Shown: positions 1 through 6,524 of the stretch, piece after piece | How positions within the stretch are numbered: the stretch's first letter is position 1 | Layout of the letters: each line of letters opens with the position of its first letter | Source: Candidatus Dormiibacterota bacterium | GTDB lineage: Bacteria; Chloroflexota; Dormibacteria; Aeolococcales; Aeolococcaceae | Assembly (NCBI GenBank): GCA_027451645.1 | Contig: DAIDIX010000088.1 | Span: forward strand, 1-7,374 | Length of the DNA: 7,374 nucleotides | Reading direction: 5' to 3' | Notes under the pieces: model-generated | The model's database searches: none | Told to the model about the DNA's origin: nothing | What the model saw: the letters and a program-made list of their open reading frames with translations, nothing else | Program-made: the position numbers and the translations under genes

Positions 1-1
1 A

Positions 2-847
2 ATCTGCTACACCACGATGTGCAATGAAGCTGGAGGCATCATTGATGATCTTCTCGTGTACTGCGAGTCCGACGAGAGCGTGTACCTTGTCATCAATGCA
101 AGCAGGACTGCTGAGGACATTGACTGGATGCAGCAGAATGCGGATTCGACTGTACGCATTGAGGATCTCTCGGATGAGACTGCGCTCATTGCAGTTCAGG
201 GTCCGAAGGCAGCTGCAGTGCTCGATGCGTTGGGTCTTGCTCCATCTCTCCAGCCAGCAGCGTTTCATTACATCGATACAGAACTGCATGGAATGCCAGT
301 CCGTATCTCCAGAACAGGCTACACTGGCGAGGACGGTTTCGAGCTGTACATCACTGGAAACAGGGCTCTATCGCTATGGGAAGCGTGCGTTGCACACCTC
401 CTTGACCATGATGGCCGCCTCTGCGGACTCGGAGCCCGGGACATTCTCCGTCTGGAGGCAGGGCTCCGGCTGTACGGTTCGGACATGGATGCGACGAACT
501 CTCCCTACGACACGGGGCTTGGATGGACCGTGAAACTCGGAAAGGATGCATTCATCGGAAAGGATGCGCTTGAGCGGATCCATGGCAGTGGAACACATTC
601 CTCCTTCATTGGCCTTCGGTTCTCGGGACGTACCATTCCCCGGCATGGCAACGCGGTTTTCCATGACGGGGTCCGGATTGGCACCATCACGAGTGGTGGC
701 TTCAGTTTCACCCTTGGGCATCCTGTTGCGACAGCCCGCATCGAACCTGACCATGCAAAGCTTCCGACATATGATATTGCCATCCGTGATACCGTGGAGA
801 CTGCTGAACGGGTGGCCCTTCCGTTCTACCGGCGTTCGCAGGAATAA
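2..847 (+). CDS. gcvT: Aminomethyltransferase (glycine cleavage T-protein), 5' end outside the window
   Basis: T-protein of the glycine cleavage system takes the aminomethyl group from the lipoyl arm of H-protein, passes the one-carbon unit to tetrahydrofolate as 5,10-methylene-THF and releases ammonia, in the cytosol. The frame is open from base 2, giving 281 residues of a protein usually near 365, so roughly 85 N-terminal residues lie upstream. The fragment opens with the family segment NEAGGIIDDLLVY (residues 8-20), which carries the catalytic aspartate in studied T-proteins. Other family blocks follow: SRTGYTGEDGFELY, then GARDILRLEAGLRLYGSD, and the C-terminal barrel segment GTITSGGFSFTLGHPVA. 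It ends in TAA, 16 nt before gcvH. The first ATG in the window (17) is internal to the conserved region and is not the start. The identification is firm; only the start is missing. Confidence 0.95.
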   Translation: MCYTTMCNEAGGIIDDLLVYCESDESVYLVINASRTAEDIDWMQQNADSTVRIEDLSDETALIAVQGPKAAAVLDALGLAPSLQPAAFHYIDTELHGMPVRISRTGYTGEDGFELYITGNRALSLWEACVAHLLDHDGRLCGLGARDILRLEAGLRLYGSDMDATNSPYDTGLGWTVKLGKDAFIGKDALERIHGSGTHSSFIGLRFSGRTIPRHGNAVFHDGVRIGTITSGGFSFTLGHPVATARIEPDHAKLPTYDIAIRDTVETAERVALPFYRRSQE

Positions 848-850
848 AGC

Positions 851-859
851 AAGGAGGAA
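851..859 (+). promoter_or_regulatory. Ribosome binding site fixing the GTG start of gcvH
   Basis: AAGGAGGAA lies 6 nt (counted from AGGAGG) before GTG at 864. The open frame extends far upstream into gcvT, so this site is what decides the start. The next ATG in the frame is well inside the conserved H-protein fold. Confidence 0.8.
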
Positions 860-863
860 TCCC

Positions 864-1247
864 GTGGGGAGTGATCTGTCCGACCTTCAGTTCACAGCGA
901 CACATGAGTGGGTGCGTGTGAGCGGCGACACGGCAACTGTTGGCATCACGGACCATGCGCAGTCGCAGCTTGGAGATGTCATCTTCGTGGATCTTCCCAA
1001 GGCAGGAAGAGTGGTTGCTGCAGGGGAGCGGATTGGAACGATTGAATCCGTCAAGGCAGCAAGCGATCTCTATGCGCCTGTATCGGGAACAGTCCTTGAA
1101 ACGAATGGTGCACTCACCGATGCACCTGAGCTCATCAATGCACAGCCGTACGACGATGGCTGGCTCCTCCGGGTTCAGCCCTTCAGCCTTCCTGACACAC
1201 CTCTCCTCACGCATGACGAGTACGAGGAACGGGCACAGGGAAAGTAG
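864..1247 (+). CDS. gcvH: Glycine cleavage system H-protein (lipoyl carrier)
   Basis: H-protein carries the aminomethyl intermediate between the P-, T- and L-proteins on a lipoyl-lysine arm. The 127-residue product has the normal family length. It shows the N-terminal THEWV motif (residues 13-17), the VGITDHAQSQLGDVIFVDLP block (26-45) and the lipoylation motif ESVKAAS, with the acceptor lysine at residue 64. The C-terminal part contains NAQPYDDGWLLRV, also typical. The start is GTG at 864, supported by a strong Shine-Dalgarno sequence. It follows gcvT by 16 nt with no terminator between, so the two are probably co-transcribed. In many bacteria gcvP comes next (gcvTHP); here a tRNA gene and an unrelated methyltransferase follow, so the P-protein must lie upstream or elsewhere, if present. 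Confidence 0.96.
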   Translation: MGSDLSDLQFTATHEWVRVSGDTATVGITDHAQSQLGDVIFVDLPKAGRVVAAGERIGTIESVKAASDLYAPVSGTVLETNGALTDAPELINAQPYDDGWLLRVQPFSLPDTPLLTHDEYEERAQGK

Positions 1248-1286
1248 CCCGAAGTTCCCTCCACTTCCGGTACATTGAATGAGTAT

Positions 1287-1363
<77 letters not shown>

Positions 1364-1394
1364 TTGCCCCCACGGTCTTTCCCGAGGAGATGGG

Positions 1395-2114
1395 ATGTCC
1401 ACGTACGACCATCCTGAAATCTATGACCTCCTCCATGCATCGATGAAGGACTATGCCAGGGAGGCAATGAACATCATCACAGTCATAGCTTCCCGAGTTC
1501 CTCATCCAGCTTCCCTTCTCGATGTTGGATGTGGCACTGGGCTGCATCTTTCATACTTCGCTGAGCACTTCACCTGTGTTGGCATCGACCTCAGCTCGAA
1601 GCAGCTCGAGATTGCCAGGAACAGGCTCCCGGGCATCCCCCTCATTGAGGGCGACATGCGGGAATTTGCCCTTCATGAGAGGTTTGATGTCATCACATGT
1701 CTCTTCGGTGCAATTGGCTACATGCGGAATGTGCAGGACCTCGGGCGTGCAGTTGGCAATATGGAAGCACACCTTGCGGATGGAGGGGTACTCATTCTCG
1801 AGCCATGGTACTTCACCAATGCATGGATCTCCGGTCTCATCACCCATGAGACTCTCAATCATCCGGATCTCAAGATTTCACGAATGACCACGACAGCCCG
1901 TCATGGTCGCCATTCCCGTATGGAGATGGTCTACATGGTTGGAGAGCCAGGAGACATCACCACATTCCGGGAGCACCATACGATGGGGCTCTTCTCCGTG
2001 GAGGAGTACCTTTCCGCCTTCACTGCTGCTGGACTGACTGCAGAATACGCACCGACAGCAGGACCTAAGGGACAGTTCATTGCTTCCCGAAGCATTCCGA
2101 CCCCAGCTCCATAG
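1395..2114 (+). CDS. Class I SAM-dependent methyltransferase, DesVI/TylM1-like
   Basis: A 239-residue Rossmann-fold methyltransferase. SAM-binding motif I is LLDVGCGTG (residues 41-49). The acidic residue ending strand 2 is D65 in GID, a GDM motif lies at 86-88, the motif IV region FDVITCLFGAIGYM is at 97-110, and GGVLILEPWYF at 130-140. From memory the pattern DY..EA near the N-terminus, C.F.AIGYM and GG.L..EPW.F matches the N,N-dimethyltransferases of deoxyamino sugars (DesVI, TylM1). No sugar biosynthesis gene is visible nearby, so the substrate is unknown and a housekeeping or orphan role is equally possible. The start is ATG at 1395 with GAGGAG at 1384-1389, 5 nt upstream; another ATG at 1390 is in a different frame. 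It begins 31 nt after the tRNA and ends 2 nt from the stop of the convergent GNAT gene. Confidence 0.87.
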   Translation: MSTYDHPEIYDLLHASMKDYAREAMNIITVIASRVPHPASLLDVGCGTGLHLSYFAEHFTCVGIDLSSKQLEIARNRLPGIPLIEGDMREFALHERFDVITCLFGAIGYMRNVQDLGRAVGNMEAHLADGGVLILEPWYFTNAWISGLITHETLNHPDLKISRMTTTARHGRHSRMEMVYMVGEPGDITTFREHHTMGLFSVEEYLSAFTAAGLTAEYAPTAGPKGQFIASRSIPTPAP

Positions 2115-2116
2115 GG

Positions 2117-2680
2117 CTATTCATCGACCTCGTAGAAGTGAGGAGTCGCATAGAGCGGATTGTCCCTGAACACGGCCATGACATCCGTATCCCGGAAGGC
2201 CCCATCAATCCATGTATGCCGTTTGAGGGTTCCTTCCACGACAAAGCCTGCCTTCTCATACACATGATGCGCTGCATCATTTCCTTCATGCACATGGAGA
2301 GTCACCTTCTCAAGTCCAAGGGCTCGGAAGGCATAGCTCACAACCAGCCTGCACGCCTCGCTGCCATAGCCCTGTCCCCACATGGTCGAGGGTCCGATCC
2401 AGATGCCCCACGATGCGTTCCTGTTGATGGTTGAAATCTCACTAAGACCTGTCACTCCCAGGAAGACACCGCTTGTCTTCACCTCGATCGCCCAGTGGAT
2501 GCCATGATTGCCTGACTGCGCCCGTTCGATGAACTGCTTTGCAGTTGCTTCACTGTTCGGAAGCCATGCCCATTCACCAACATACCGTCCAACACGTGGG
2601 TGGCTTACAAGTCGGGATATCTCCTGTGCATCATCCTCAACAAGTCCCCTGAGCCGGACAGCACTGCCAATAAGGTCCAT
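2117..2680 (-). CDS. GNAT-family N-acetyltransferase (RimJ/RimL type)
   Basis: A 187-residue GNAT protein that should transfer an acetyl group from acetyl-CoA to an amine, such as a protein N-terminus or a small molecule. The pyrophosphate-binding motif A is visible as WGQGYGSEA (residues 101-109), following a GIWIGP strand (92-97). Motif B is the stretch from HEGNDAAHHV to YEKAGFVVEGTLKR (131-154). The N-terminal layout (VRLRGLVEDDAQEISRLVSHP) matches the Acetyltransf_3 (RimJ/RimL) group, which contains both ribosomal-protein and drug or metabolite acetyltransferases, so the substrate cannot be named. The only plausible ATG is at 2680, 15 nt after the HesB stop, without a Shine-Dalgarno sequence; GCTGCAGCTGCA fills that space, so translation may depend on coupling to hesB. 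The gene ends 2 nt from the opposing methyltransferase stop. Confidence 0.87.
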   Translation of the reverse strand: MDLIGSAVRLRGLVEDDAQEISRLVSHPRVGRYVGEWAWLPNSEATAKQFIERAQSGNHGIHWAIEVKTSGVFLGVTGLSEISTINRNASWGIWIGPSTMWGQGYGSEACRLVVSYAFRALGLEKVTLHVHEGNDAAHHVYEKAGFVVEGTLKRHTWIDGAFRDTDVMAVFRDNPLYATPHFYEVDE

Positions 2681-2683
2681 GAG

Positions 2684-2695
2684 TGCAGCTGCAGC
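2684..2695 (-). repeat. TGCAGCTGCAGC palindromic word between HesB and GNAT genes
   Basis: On the minus strand GCTGCAGCTGCA follows the HesB stop codon directly and ends 3 nt before the GNAT ATG, in place of a Shine-Dalgarno sequence. Its core TGCAGCTGCA is a perfect palindrome. The same 12-base word (plus-strand TGCAGCTGCAGC) occurs inside the palindrome just after the aminopeptidase stop at 3632-3645. TGCA words are common throughout the window, so this may be compositional. Confidence 0.4.
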
Positions 2696-3073
2696 CTAAT
2701 GGGAACAGGCGCGTGCTTCTCCAGCACCGTCTGCAGTCTGGAAGCTGTGTCCACAGCTGCATGAGCGGACTGCATTCGGATTGTGGATCGTGAATCCACC
2801 CCCCATCATCTGGTCCACGTAATCGATCTCTGCACCCTCGAGGTACTGTGCAGAATACGAATCCACATACACGGTAATTCCGTCGAGCTCCAGCACCTGA
2901 TCCTCTGCTGATGGCTGCTGGTCATCAAAACCCATGCCATACGAGAATCCTGAGCATCCGCCTGGTTCGATGAACACACGGAGCGCCACCTTCGTTGCAG
3001 TCGGAGAGTCCTGAGACTGCTGGTCGATAAGGCCCGTGAGTTGTGTTCGTGCAGAATCTGAAACGGTGATCAT
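2696..3073 (-). CDS. HesB/IscA-family iron-sulfur cluster carrier (ErpA/IscA-like)
   Basis: A-type carrier proteins accept [Fe-S] clusters from a scaffold and deliver them to apo-proteins in the cytosol. This 125-residue protein has the three cluster-ligand cysteines of the family: C40 in the EPGGCSGFSYGM block (36-47), and C105 and C107 in NPNAVRSCSCGHSF (98-111). It also has the FDD and VYVD segments typical of the fold. The tail after residue 111 is slightly long and ends with one more cysteine (C123). I chose ATG at 3073 because family similarity begins there (MITVSDSA) and GAGGA lies 7 nt upstream. An in-frame ATG at 3184 would add 37 basic, non-family residues using AGA, AGG and ATA codons, and is less likely. 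The GNAT gene follows 15 nt downstream. IscA, ErpA and SufA types cannot be separated from this sequence alone. Confidence 0.93.
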   Translation of the reverse strand: MITVSDSARTQLTGLIDQQSQDSPTATKVALRVFIEPGGCSGFSYGMGFDDQQPSAEDQVLELDGITVYVDSYSAQYLEGAEIDYVDQMMGGGFTIHNPNAVRSCSCGHSFQTADGAGEARACSH

Positions 3074-3130
3074 GTGTATGTCCTCATGTTGCTGGTGCAC
3101 CCTGAACCACCCAGACGGTGCCCTTCTGCT

Positions 3131-3136
3131 ATTGTA
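3131..3136 (-). promoter_or_regulatory. Possible -10 element for the HesB gene
   Basis: On the minus strand TACAAT (five of six matches to TATAAT) would place transcription start near 3124 and give a leader of about 50 nt before the HesB ATG at 3073. No good -35 hexamer is found at 16-18 nt, so this is tentative. If real, it makes the 125-residue start the only possible one on that transcript. Confidence 0.3.
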
Positions 3137-3180
3137 GCGTGCTGCGGCAATCTGCACCATGTCCGAGATGCGGAGATGGC

Positions 3181-3363
3181 TCATGCAGTGCAGGTAGCCC
3201 GCCCCCAGAGCCGAAGAAATTCCTGATGAAGCGCATGTGCGCATGCACTTCCAATCCATACTCCAGCCTCACCACACAGGAGGCTTGCTGCAGCAATGCA
3301 GAGGACGAGCAGTGCACGGATGCCGAAGCTGTCGTGTTCTTCCGTTGCAGTGATATCTGACAT
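3181..3363 (-). CDS. Small hypothetical membrane protein, 60 aa
   Basis: I do not recognise this protein. The frame starts at ATG 3363 behind a strong ribosome binding site (AGGAGG at 3370-3375, 6 nt spacing), which is the main reason to believe it. The product has an acidic N-terminus (MSDITATEEHDS), then a hydrophobic stretch from about residue 17 to 42 interrupted by E32 (ALLVLCIAAASLLCG, then AGVWIGSACA), and a short tail with R51 and R55. It could be one transmembrane helix or a tight hairpin. There are four cysteines (22, 30, 41, 58). It lies between the aminopeptidase and HesB genes, 289 nt after the former. Its TGA overlaps an ATG (ATGA) in the HesB frame. A 7-bp inverted repeat abuts its ribosome binding site. 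No function is proposed. Confidence 0.6.
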   Translation of the reverse strand: MSDITATEEHDSFGIRALLVLCIAAASLLCGEAGVWIGSACAHALHQEFLRLWGRATCTA

Positions 3364-3369
3364 GGGGTT

Positions 3370-3375
3370 CCTCCT
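3370..3375 (-). promoter_or_regulatory. Strong ribosome binding site of the 60-aa ORF
   Basis: AGGAGG on the minus strand, 6 nt before ATG at 3363. It has the same AGGAGGAA form as the sites of gcvH and the aminopeptidase, and supports translation of an otherwise unrecognised short frame. Confidence 0.7.
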
Positions 3376-3397
3376 GTTCCCCCTCACCACGGGAACA
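3375..3397 (-). promoter_or_regulatory. Inverted repeat abutting the ribosome binding site of the 60-aa ORF
   Basis: On the minus strand TGTTCCC (3397-3391) and GGGAACA (3381-3375) form a perfect 7-bp stem with a 9-nt loop. The last base of the 3' arm is the first base of AGGAGG. In RNA this could partly shield the ribosome binding site, or the DNA repeat could be an operator. No regulator is identified. Confidence 0.4.
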
Positions 3398-3629
3398 TTC
3401 TCTGCAACCCCCGCGACAACAGCCTGTCGCTACTGCATGCCTGATGACATGGATCCTTCCACGCAGGCGCAAGAGCAGCTGTTTGCCAAGAGCGGATGCC
3501 TCAAGCTCCACTCAGTTGCTGCTCTAGAGGGTGCTGGTATACCCGACCTGACATCTGCTCAGGCTGCCATGCACTGCAGATCGCCATACCCGCACAGGGA
3601 GTGCACAGTGCGTGAAGCAGTGATGATGA

Positions 3630-3647
3630 GCGCTGCAGCTGCAGCAC
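3630..3647 (-). terminator. Possible terminator hairpin after the aminopeptidase gene
   Basis: Five nt after the stop codon the minus-strand transcript can form a 7-bp stem (GTGCTGC with GCAGCGC, one G-U pair) with loop AGCT. The inner 14 bases (3632-3645) are a perfect palindrome. The following bases are only moderately U-rich, with no U-run, so this is not a canonical intrinsic terminator. It may act as a 3'-end stabilising hairpin instead. Confidence 0.33.
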
Positions 3648-3652
3648 AGTTC

Positions 3653-6250
3653 CTACTGCTTCGTATCGCTGATGGTGCGGCTCCCTTTCACTCCGAGCGC
3701 ATTTGTCTCTCTGCAGTGGAGTGCACGCTCAATGTCATCCCTGAGGTCCCGCAGCTGTCGCTTCACTGATTCACTCACCGTCGGCACATCAAGTGCAGCG
3801 CTGATCTCCTTGACTACAGTTGCATCTGGCTGGAGGGGAAGGGCATAGGACACAAGATTGTCAAGCGTCTGCTCCTCACGGCGGTCATTCCAGGTCGTGA
3901 TTGCTGCTGCAAGCTTTCCATAGTACGGTCGGAGGAGGTTTTCCTGGTCTGGCTGCCAGAATGCCTGGCCAATTGCCCGGGCTTCCGCGATCGTGATGCC
4001 ATCTGCCATGAGTTCCTTCCATGCCTGCTTCTTTGCTGCTGCTGTGGGACGTGCTGCCCGAACTGCCTGTGCCTGAACACGACCGAGGACCGAGTCATCC
4101 CCAAGTTCCTCCCTGTGGATGACACTGTCCGTCACAGCCCCAAGGGAAGACAGTTTTCCGAGAATTTTCCACCGCATGTCCTGATCTGCTGGAGCAGCAC
4201 CACCAGGAGCAAGAACTATCCCGGGAAGCGTTTCCTTTCCGTTAAGAAGGTGCTTGAGATGGATGATATCCTTCTGGGAGCTCGCGGTTGCGAGAAAGAC
4301 CTCAAACCAAGAGATATGGAATGGGGTGCCCTCTGATTTCGTGAGCATGGCTTGCGCAGTATCGTGGAGCTTTCCCTGCAGCAGCTCCCTCTCAGCTGGA
4401 TCCGCATAGAGCCGTATGGCTGTCTGTGCACGGGCAAGCAGAGACTCAAGTACAGAAGGAACGGATTCATTCGCCTGGGCACACATGACATCGACAAACT
4501 CCCGAACCGGGAACTCCCCATCACGGGTCATGTTCCAGAGCGTGCTGTTGCAGAGTGTCCGCGCCATCGGCGAATCGAGTGTCTGGACTGCCTTTTTCAC
4601 TGCAGCGAGAGAGGCTGGATCGAATGCAACCTTCGCAAATGTCCAGTCATCATCGTTCAGCAGCACAAGATCAGCTGTCCTTTTTCCCACAAGTTCCCTG
4701 CAGGCCGTCTTTGCACCATCAACAGTGACGGGAATGGATTCCCGGAGGACGAGCTTGCCCTCCGCAGTGAGGTCGTAGAGACCAATCTTGAGGCGGTGGG
4801 GCCTGAGCGTGGGATGCTCCTTCTTTGCTGCACCCTGCTCGATGATGAACGTGTCATAGGTGCCGTTTCTGGAGCTGAAGTTTGCCCGAAGCGTGTTGAT
4901 GCCAGGCTCCTCGAGCCAGACCTTTGCCCACCTCGCAAGGGACACGCCAGATGCCTTCTCAAGGTGCTTGAGGAGATCGTCCCGGGTTGCATTGCCAAAT
5001 GCCCTGTCCACAAGATATGTGTGGATTCCCTTCCAGAAAGCATCCCCGACATACCGCTCAAGCTGCTGCAGAACGGAACTCCCCTTCTCGTACGTAATGC
5101 GGTCAAAGTTCGACCAGATCTCGTTTGTTGCCTCGACTGGCACGGAGATGGGATGTGTGGATGGCTTCTGGTCCGCAGCAGATGCTGCTGCCTTTGACCG
5201 AGTGGCGAAGTCGACTGCTGCAACCTTGAATGGCGTTGCCTCGTCCTGGCCACGATGGGAGACGAATGTTGCAAAGCTCTCATTGAGCCAGAGGTCATTC
5301 CACCACTGCATGGTTGTCCTGTCCCCAAACCACATGTGTCCGAGCTCATGGAAGAGAACATTGATCTGGTACTGGAGCTGTGTTGCAGAAACTGCACCAC
5401 GGGGAAGAGTCCGCTCGACAAACGTCATCAGTCCCGGATTCTCCATGGCTCCAAAGGTGAAATCAGGCACCCACGCAAGTCCGAGCTTCGGAAACGGATA
5501 GGGGAGTCCGAACCGCTTCTCGTAGTAGTCGACAGCCATCTTCATGGTCTGGAACGTTGGTTCTGGCGTGAGGTATTTCGCCATCGCCTTCCTGCAGTAC
5601 AGCTCCATCGGGTACTTGTAGGAAGTATCCGTTACCTTGTGGTAGGGTCCTGCAAGGAACGTTGCGAGATACGTTGACATGACTGGGCTGCGGTCGAAGG
5701 TCCACGTTGCAGTCGCACCATCCTGTGCAACACTTTTCTTCGTCTCGAGAGTGTTCGCTGCCACTGTCCAGTCTGCTGGAGCAGTGACTGAGAGGTCGAA
5801 TGTTCCCTTGATGTCCGGCTGATCGAAGCAGGCAAACACGGAATGGATCTCGAATGCCTCGCCCTGTGTATATAGATACGTACTGCCGTCTTCCGGATCG
5901 ATCGTTCGCTGCATGCCCATTCCACCCTGCCGGTACGGACAGTTGGCAACGACCTTCAGCGTATTTGCTGCAGCAAGTCCATCGAGTGCAATCCGGCCAT
6001 CCTTCCATGCAGAGCGGGGCAGTGGCCTGCCATTGAGAACAATCTCCTCGACTGACTCTGCCACAAGGTCAATGAACGTGGAGCTTCCCGCTACCGCATC
6101 GAATGTAATTGTTGCTTCAGAGCGGAATGAAGATTTCTCATTCCCATCCTCAAGGGCAAGCTTGACCTCGTAGGCAGGATTCCCGAGAATGGTACGCTTC
6201 CGTGCTTCAGCTTCCGTACGAGATAGCGGCGGGATACGTACTTCCGTCAT
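3653..6250 (-). CDS. pepN: M1-family zinc aminopeptidase (PepN, actinobacterial type)
   Basis: A cytosolic M1 metallopeptidase that removes N-terminal residues from peptides. The 865-residue product is near the usual length of the Streptomyces lividans-type PepN group. The N-terminal saddle domain contains the DPEDGSTYLYTQGE and FACFDQPDIKGTF blocks (119-131, 139-151). The catalytic domain shows the GAMEN exopeptidase motif (267-271), HELGH zinc motif (301-305) with the third ligand E324 in WLNES, and the catalytic tyrosine Y387 in ITYEKGSS. The rest, from about residue 500, fits the ERAP1-like helical C-terminal domain. I chose ATG at 6250, which has AGGAGG 7 nt upstream. An ATG at 6277 in the same frame would add nine residues but lies inside a 5' hairpin and would bury that ribosome binding site. 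All key residues are present and the frame is unbroken. Confidence 0.95.
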   Translation of the reverse strand: MTEVRIPPLSRTEAEARKRTILGNPAYEVKLALEDGNEKSSFRSEATITFDAVAGSSTFIDLVAESVEEIVLNGRPLPRSAWKDGRIALDGLAAANTLKVVANCPYRQGGMGMQRTIDPEDGSTYLYTQGEAFEIHSVFACFDQPDIKGTFDLSVTAPADWTVAANTLETKKSVAQDGATATWTFDRSPVMSTYLATFLAGPYHKVTDTSYKYPMELYCRKAMAKYLTPEPTFQTMKMAVDYYEKRFGLPYPFPKLGLAWVPDFTFGAMENPGLMTFVERTLPRGAVSATQLQYQINVLFHELGHMWFGDRTTMQWWNDLWLNESFATFVSHRGQDEATPFKVAAVDFATRSKAAASAADQKPSTHPISVPVEATNEIWSNFDRITYEKGSSVLQQLERYVGDAFWKGIHTYLVDRAFGNATRDDLLKHLEKASGVSLARWAKVWLEEPGINTLRANFSSRNGTYDTFIIEQGAAKKEHPTLRPHRLKIGLYDLTAEGKLVLRESIPVTVDGAKTACRELVGKRTADLVLLNDDDWTFAKVAFDPASLAAVKKAVQTLDSPMARTLCNSTLWNMTRDGEFPVREFVDVMCAQANESVPSVLESLLARAQTAIRLYADPAERELLQGKLHDTAQAMLTKSEGTPFHISWFEVFLATASSQKDIIHLKHLLNGKETLPGIVLAPGGAAPADQDMRWKILGKLSSLGAVTDSVIHREELGDDSVLGRVQAQAVRAARPTAAAKKQAWKELMADGITIAEARAIGQAFWQPDQENLLRPYYGKLAAAITTWNDRREEQTLDNLVSYALPLQPDATVVKEISAALDVPTVSESVKRQLRDLRDDIERALHCRETNALGVKGSRTISDTKQ

Positions 6251-6257
6251 TCCAGTT

Positions 6258-6263
6258 CCTCCT
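6258..6263 (-). promoter_or_regulatory. Ribosome binding site fixing the pepN start
   Basis: AGGAGG on the minus strand, 7 nt before ATG at 6250. It favours the 865-residue product over the frame's upstream ATG at 6277, which has no such site. Confidence 0.75.
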
Positions 6264-6264
6264 G

Positions 6265-6278
6265 CGTGGAACACCACG
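6265..6278 (-). promoter_or_regulatory. Hairpin directly 5' of the pepN ribosome binding site
   Basis: On the minus strand CGTGG and CCACG form a perfect 5-bp stem with a TGTT loop, ending one nt before AGGAGG. It may stabilise the leader or modulate ribosome access. The DNA shows the repeat; any function is inference. Confidence 0.35.
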
Positions 6279-6301
6279 ACCTAACCCGGGATCAGGCCCC
6301 A

Positions 6302-6307
6302 ATCATA
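6302..6307 (-). promoter_or_regulatory. Possible -10 element for pepN
   Basis: TATGAT on the minus strand (five of six matches to TATAAT) would start transcription near 6295, giving a leader of about 45 nt that includes the hairpin and ribosome binding site of pepN. The hexamer 17 nt further upstream (CCACGA) is not a good -35. This is a candidate only. Confidence 0.35.
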
Positions 6308-6524
6308 CCCCAAGATAATGGGTTTCGTGGGAGGAGCAGAACGTAGGCATTGCCATTCCAGCATCCCGCAGGACACTACAATTTCACAGAGCTAGATTCG
6401 CTGTTCTCAGACGGAATTCCACTGTGGCAACATTGTCAATGGGTACTGCACCCAAGCAAACGCATCTACGAACACACTGTACAGTTGTCGCAGTGCACGA
6501 GGCAATCTGACACGTCGAAAACCC

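Larger units (their letters stand above)
3364..3652. other. Non-coding stretch between the aminopeptidase and the 60-aa ORF
   Basis: In these 289 nt I see no convincing gene. The minus-strand frame starting with GTG at 3511 and the plus-strand frame 3296-3769 have low-complexity or Cys/Arg-rich translations, no ribosome binding site, and overlap genes with clear coding sense. The stretch holds a hairpin just after the aminopeptidase stop (3630-3647), a small inverted repeat GCGACA/TGTCGC (3413-3418, 3425-3430) and the 7-bp repeat next to the 60-aa ORF. No clear promoter is visible. Confidence 0.6.
6251..6524. other. Intergenic region upstream of pepN
   Basis: These 274 nt separate the YdeI-family stop from the pepN start. 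Besides the pepN -10 candidate, hairpin and ribosome binding site, there is a 10-bp perfect palindrome ACTGTACAGT at 6476-6485 and an 8-bp GGAATTCC at 6413-6420. No intrinsic terminator is evident after the YdeI-family gene. Frames crossing this stretch have no ribosome binding site and no recognisable product. Confidence 0.5.

Noticed and set aside
1248..1276. Terminator after gcvH (CCGAAG with CTTCCGG)
   Set aside because: The stem needs a bulge and is followed by TACATTGAATG rather than a U-run.
2106..2119. Hairpin AGCTC-CATA-GGGCT between the convergent genes as a bidirectional terminator
   Set aside because: Only five pairs including a wobble, overlapping both stop codons, with no U-tract on either side.
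3296..3769. 157-residue plus-strand frame overlapping the pepN 3' end and the 60-aa ORF
   Set aside because: No ribosome binding site, no recognisable domain, and it runs antisense to two better supported frames.
4352..5197. 281-residue plus-strand frame inside pepN
   Set aside because: Fully antisense to the M1 catalytic and linker region. Its translation resembles no family, and long antisense frames are expected opposite a biased coding sequence.
6251..6277. Nine-residue longer pepN start at 6277
   Set aside because: The upstream ATG has no ribosome binding site and overlaps a hairpin; AGGAGG sits correctly before the ATG at 6250.
6434..6439. TTGACA on the minus strand upstream of pepN as a -35 box
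   Set aside because: No -10-like hexamer occurs 15-19 nt downstream; the TATGAT candidate is over 120 nt further on.
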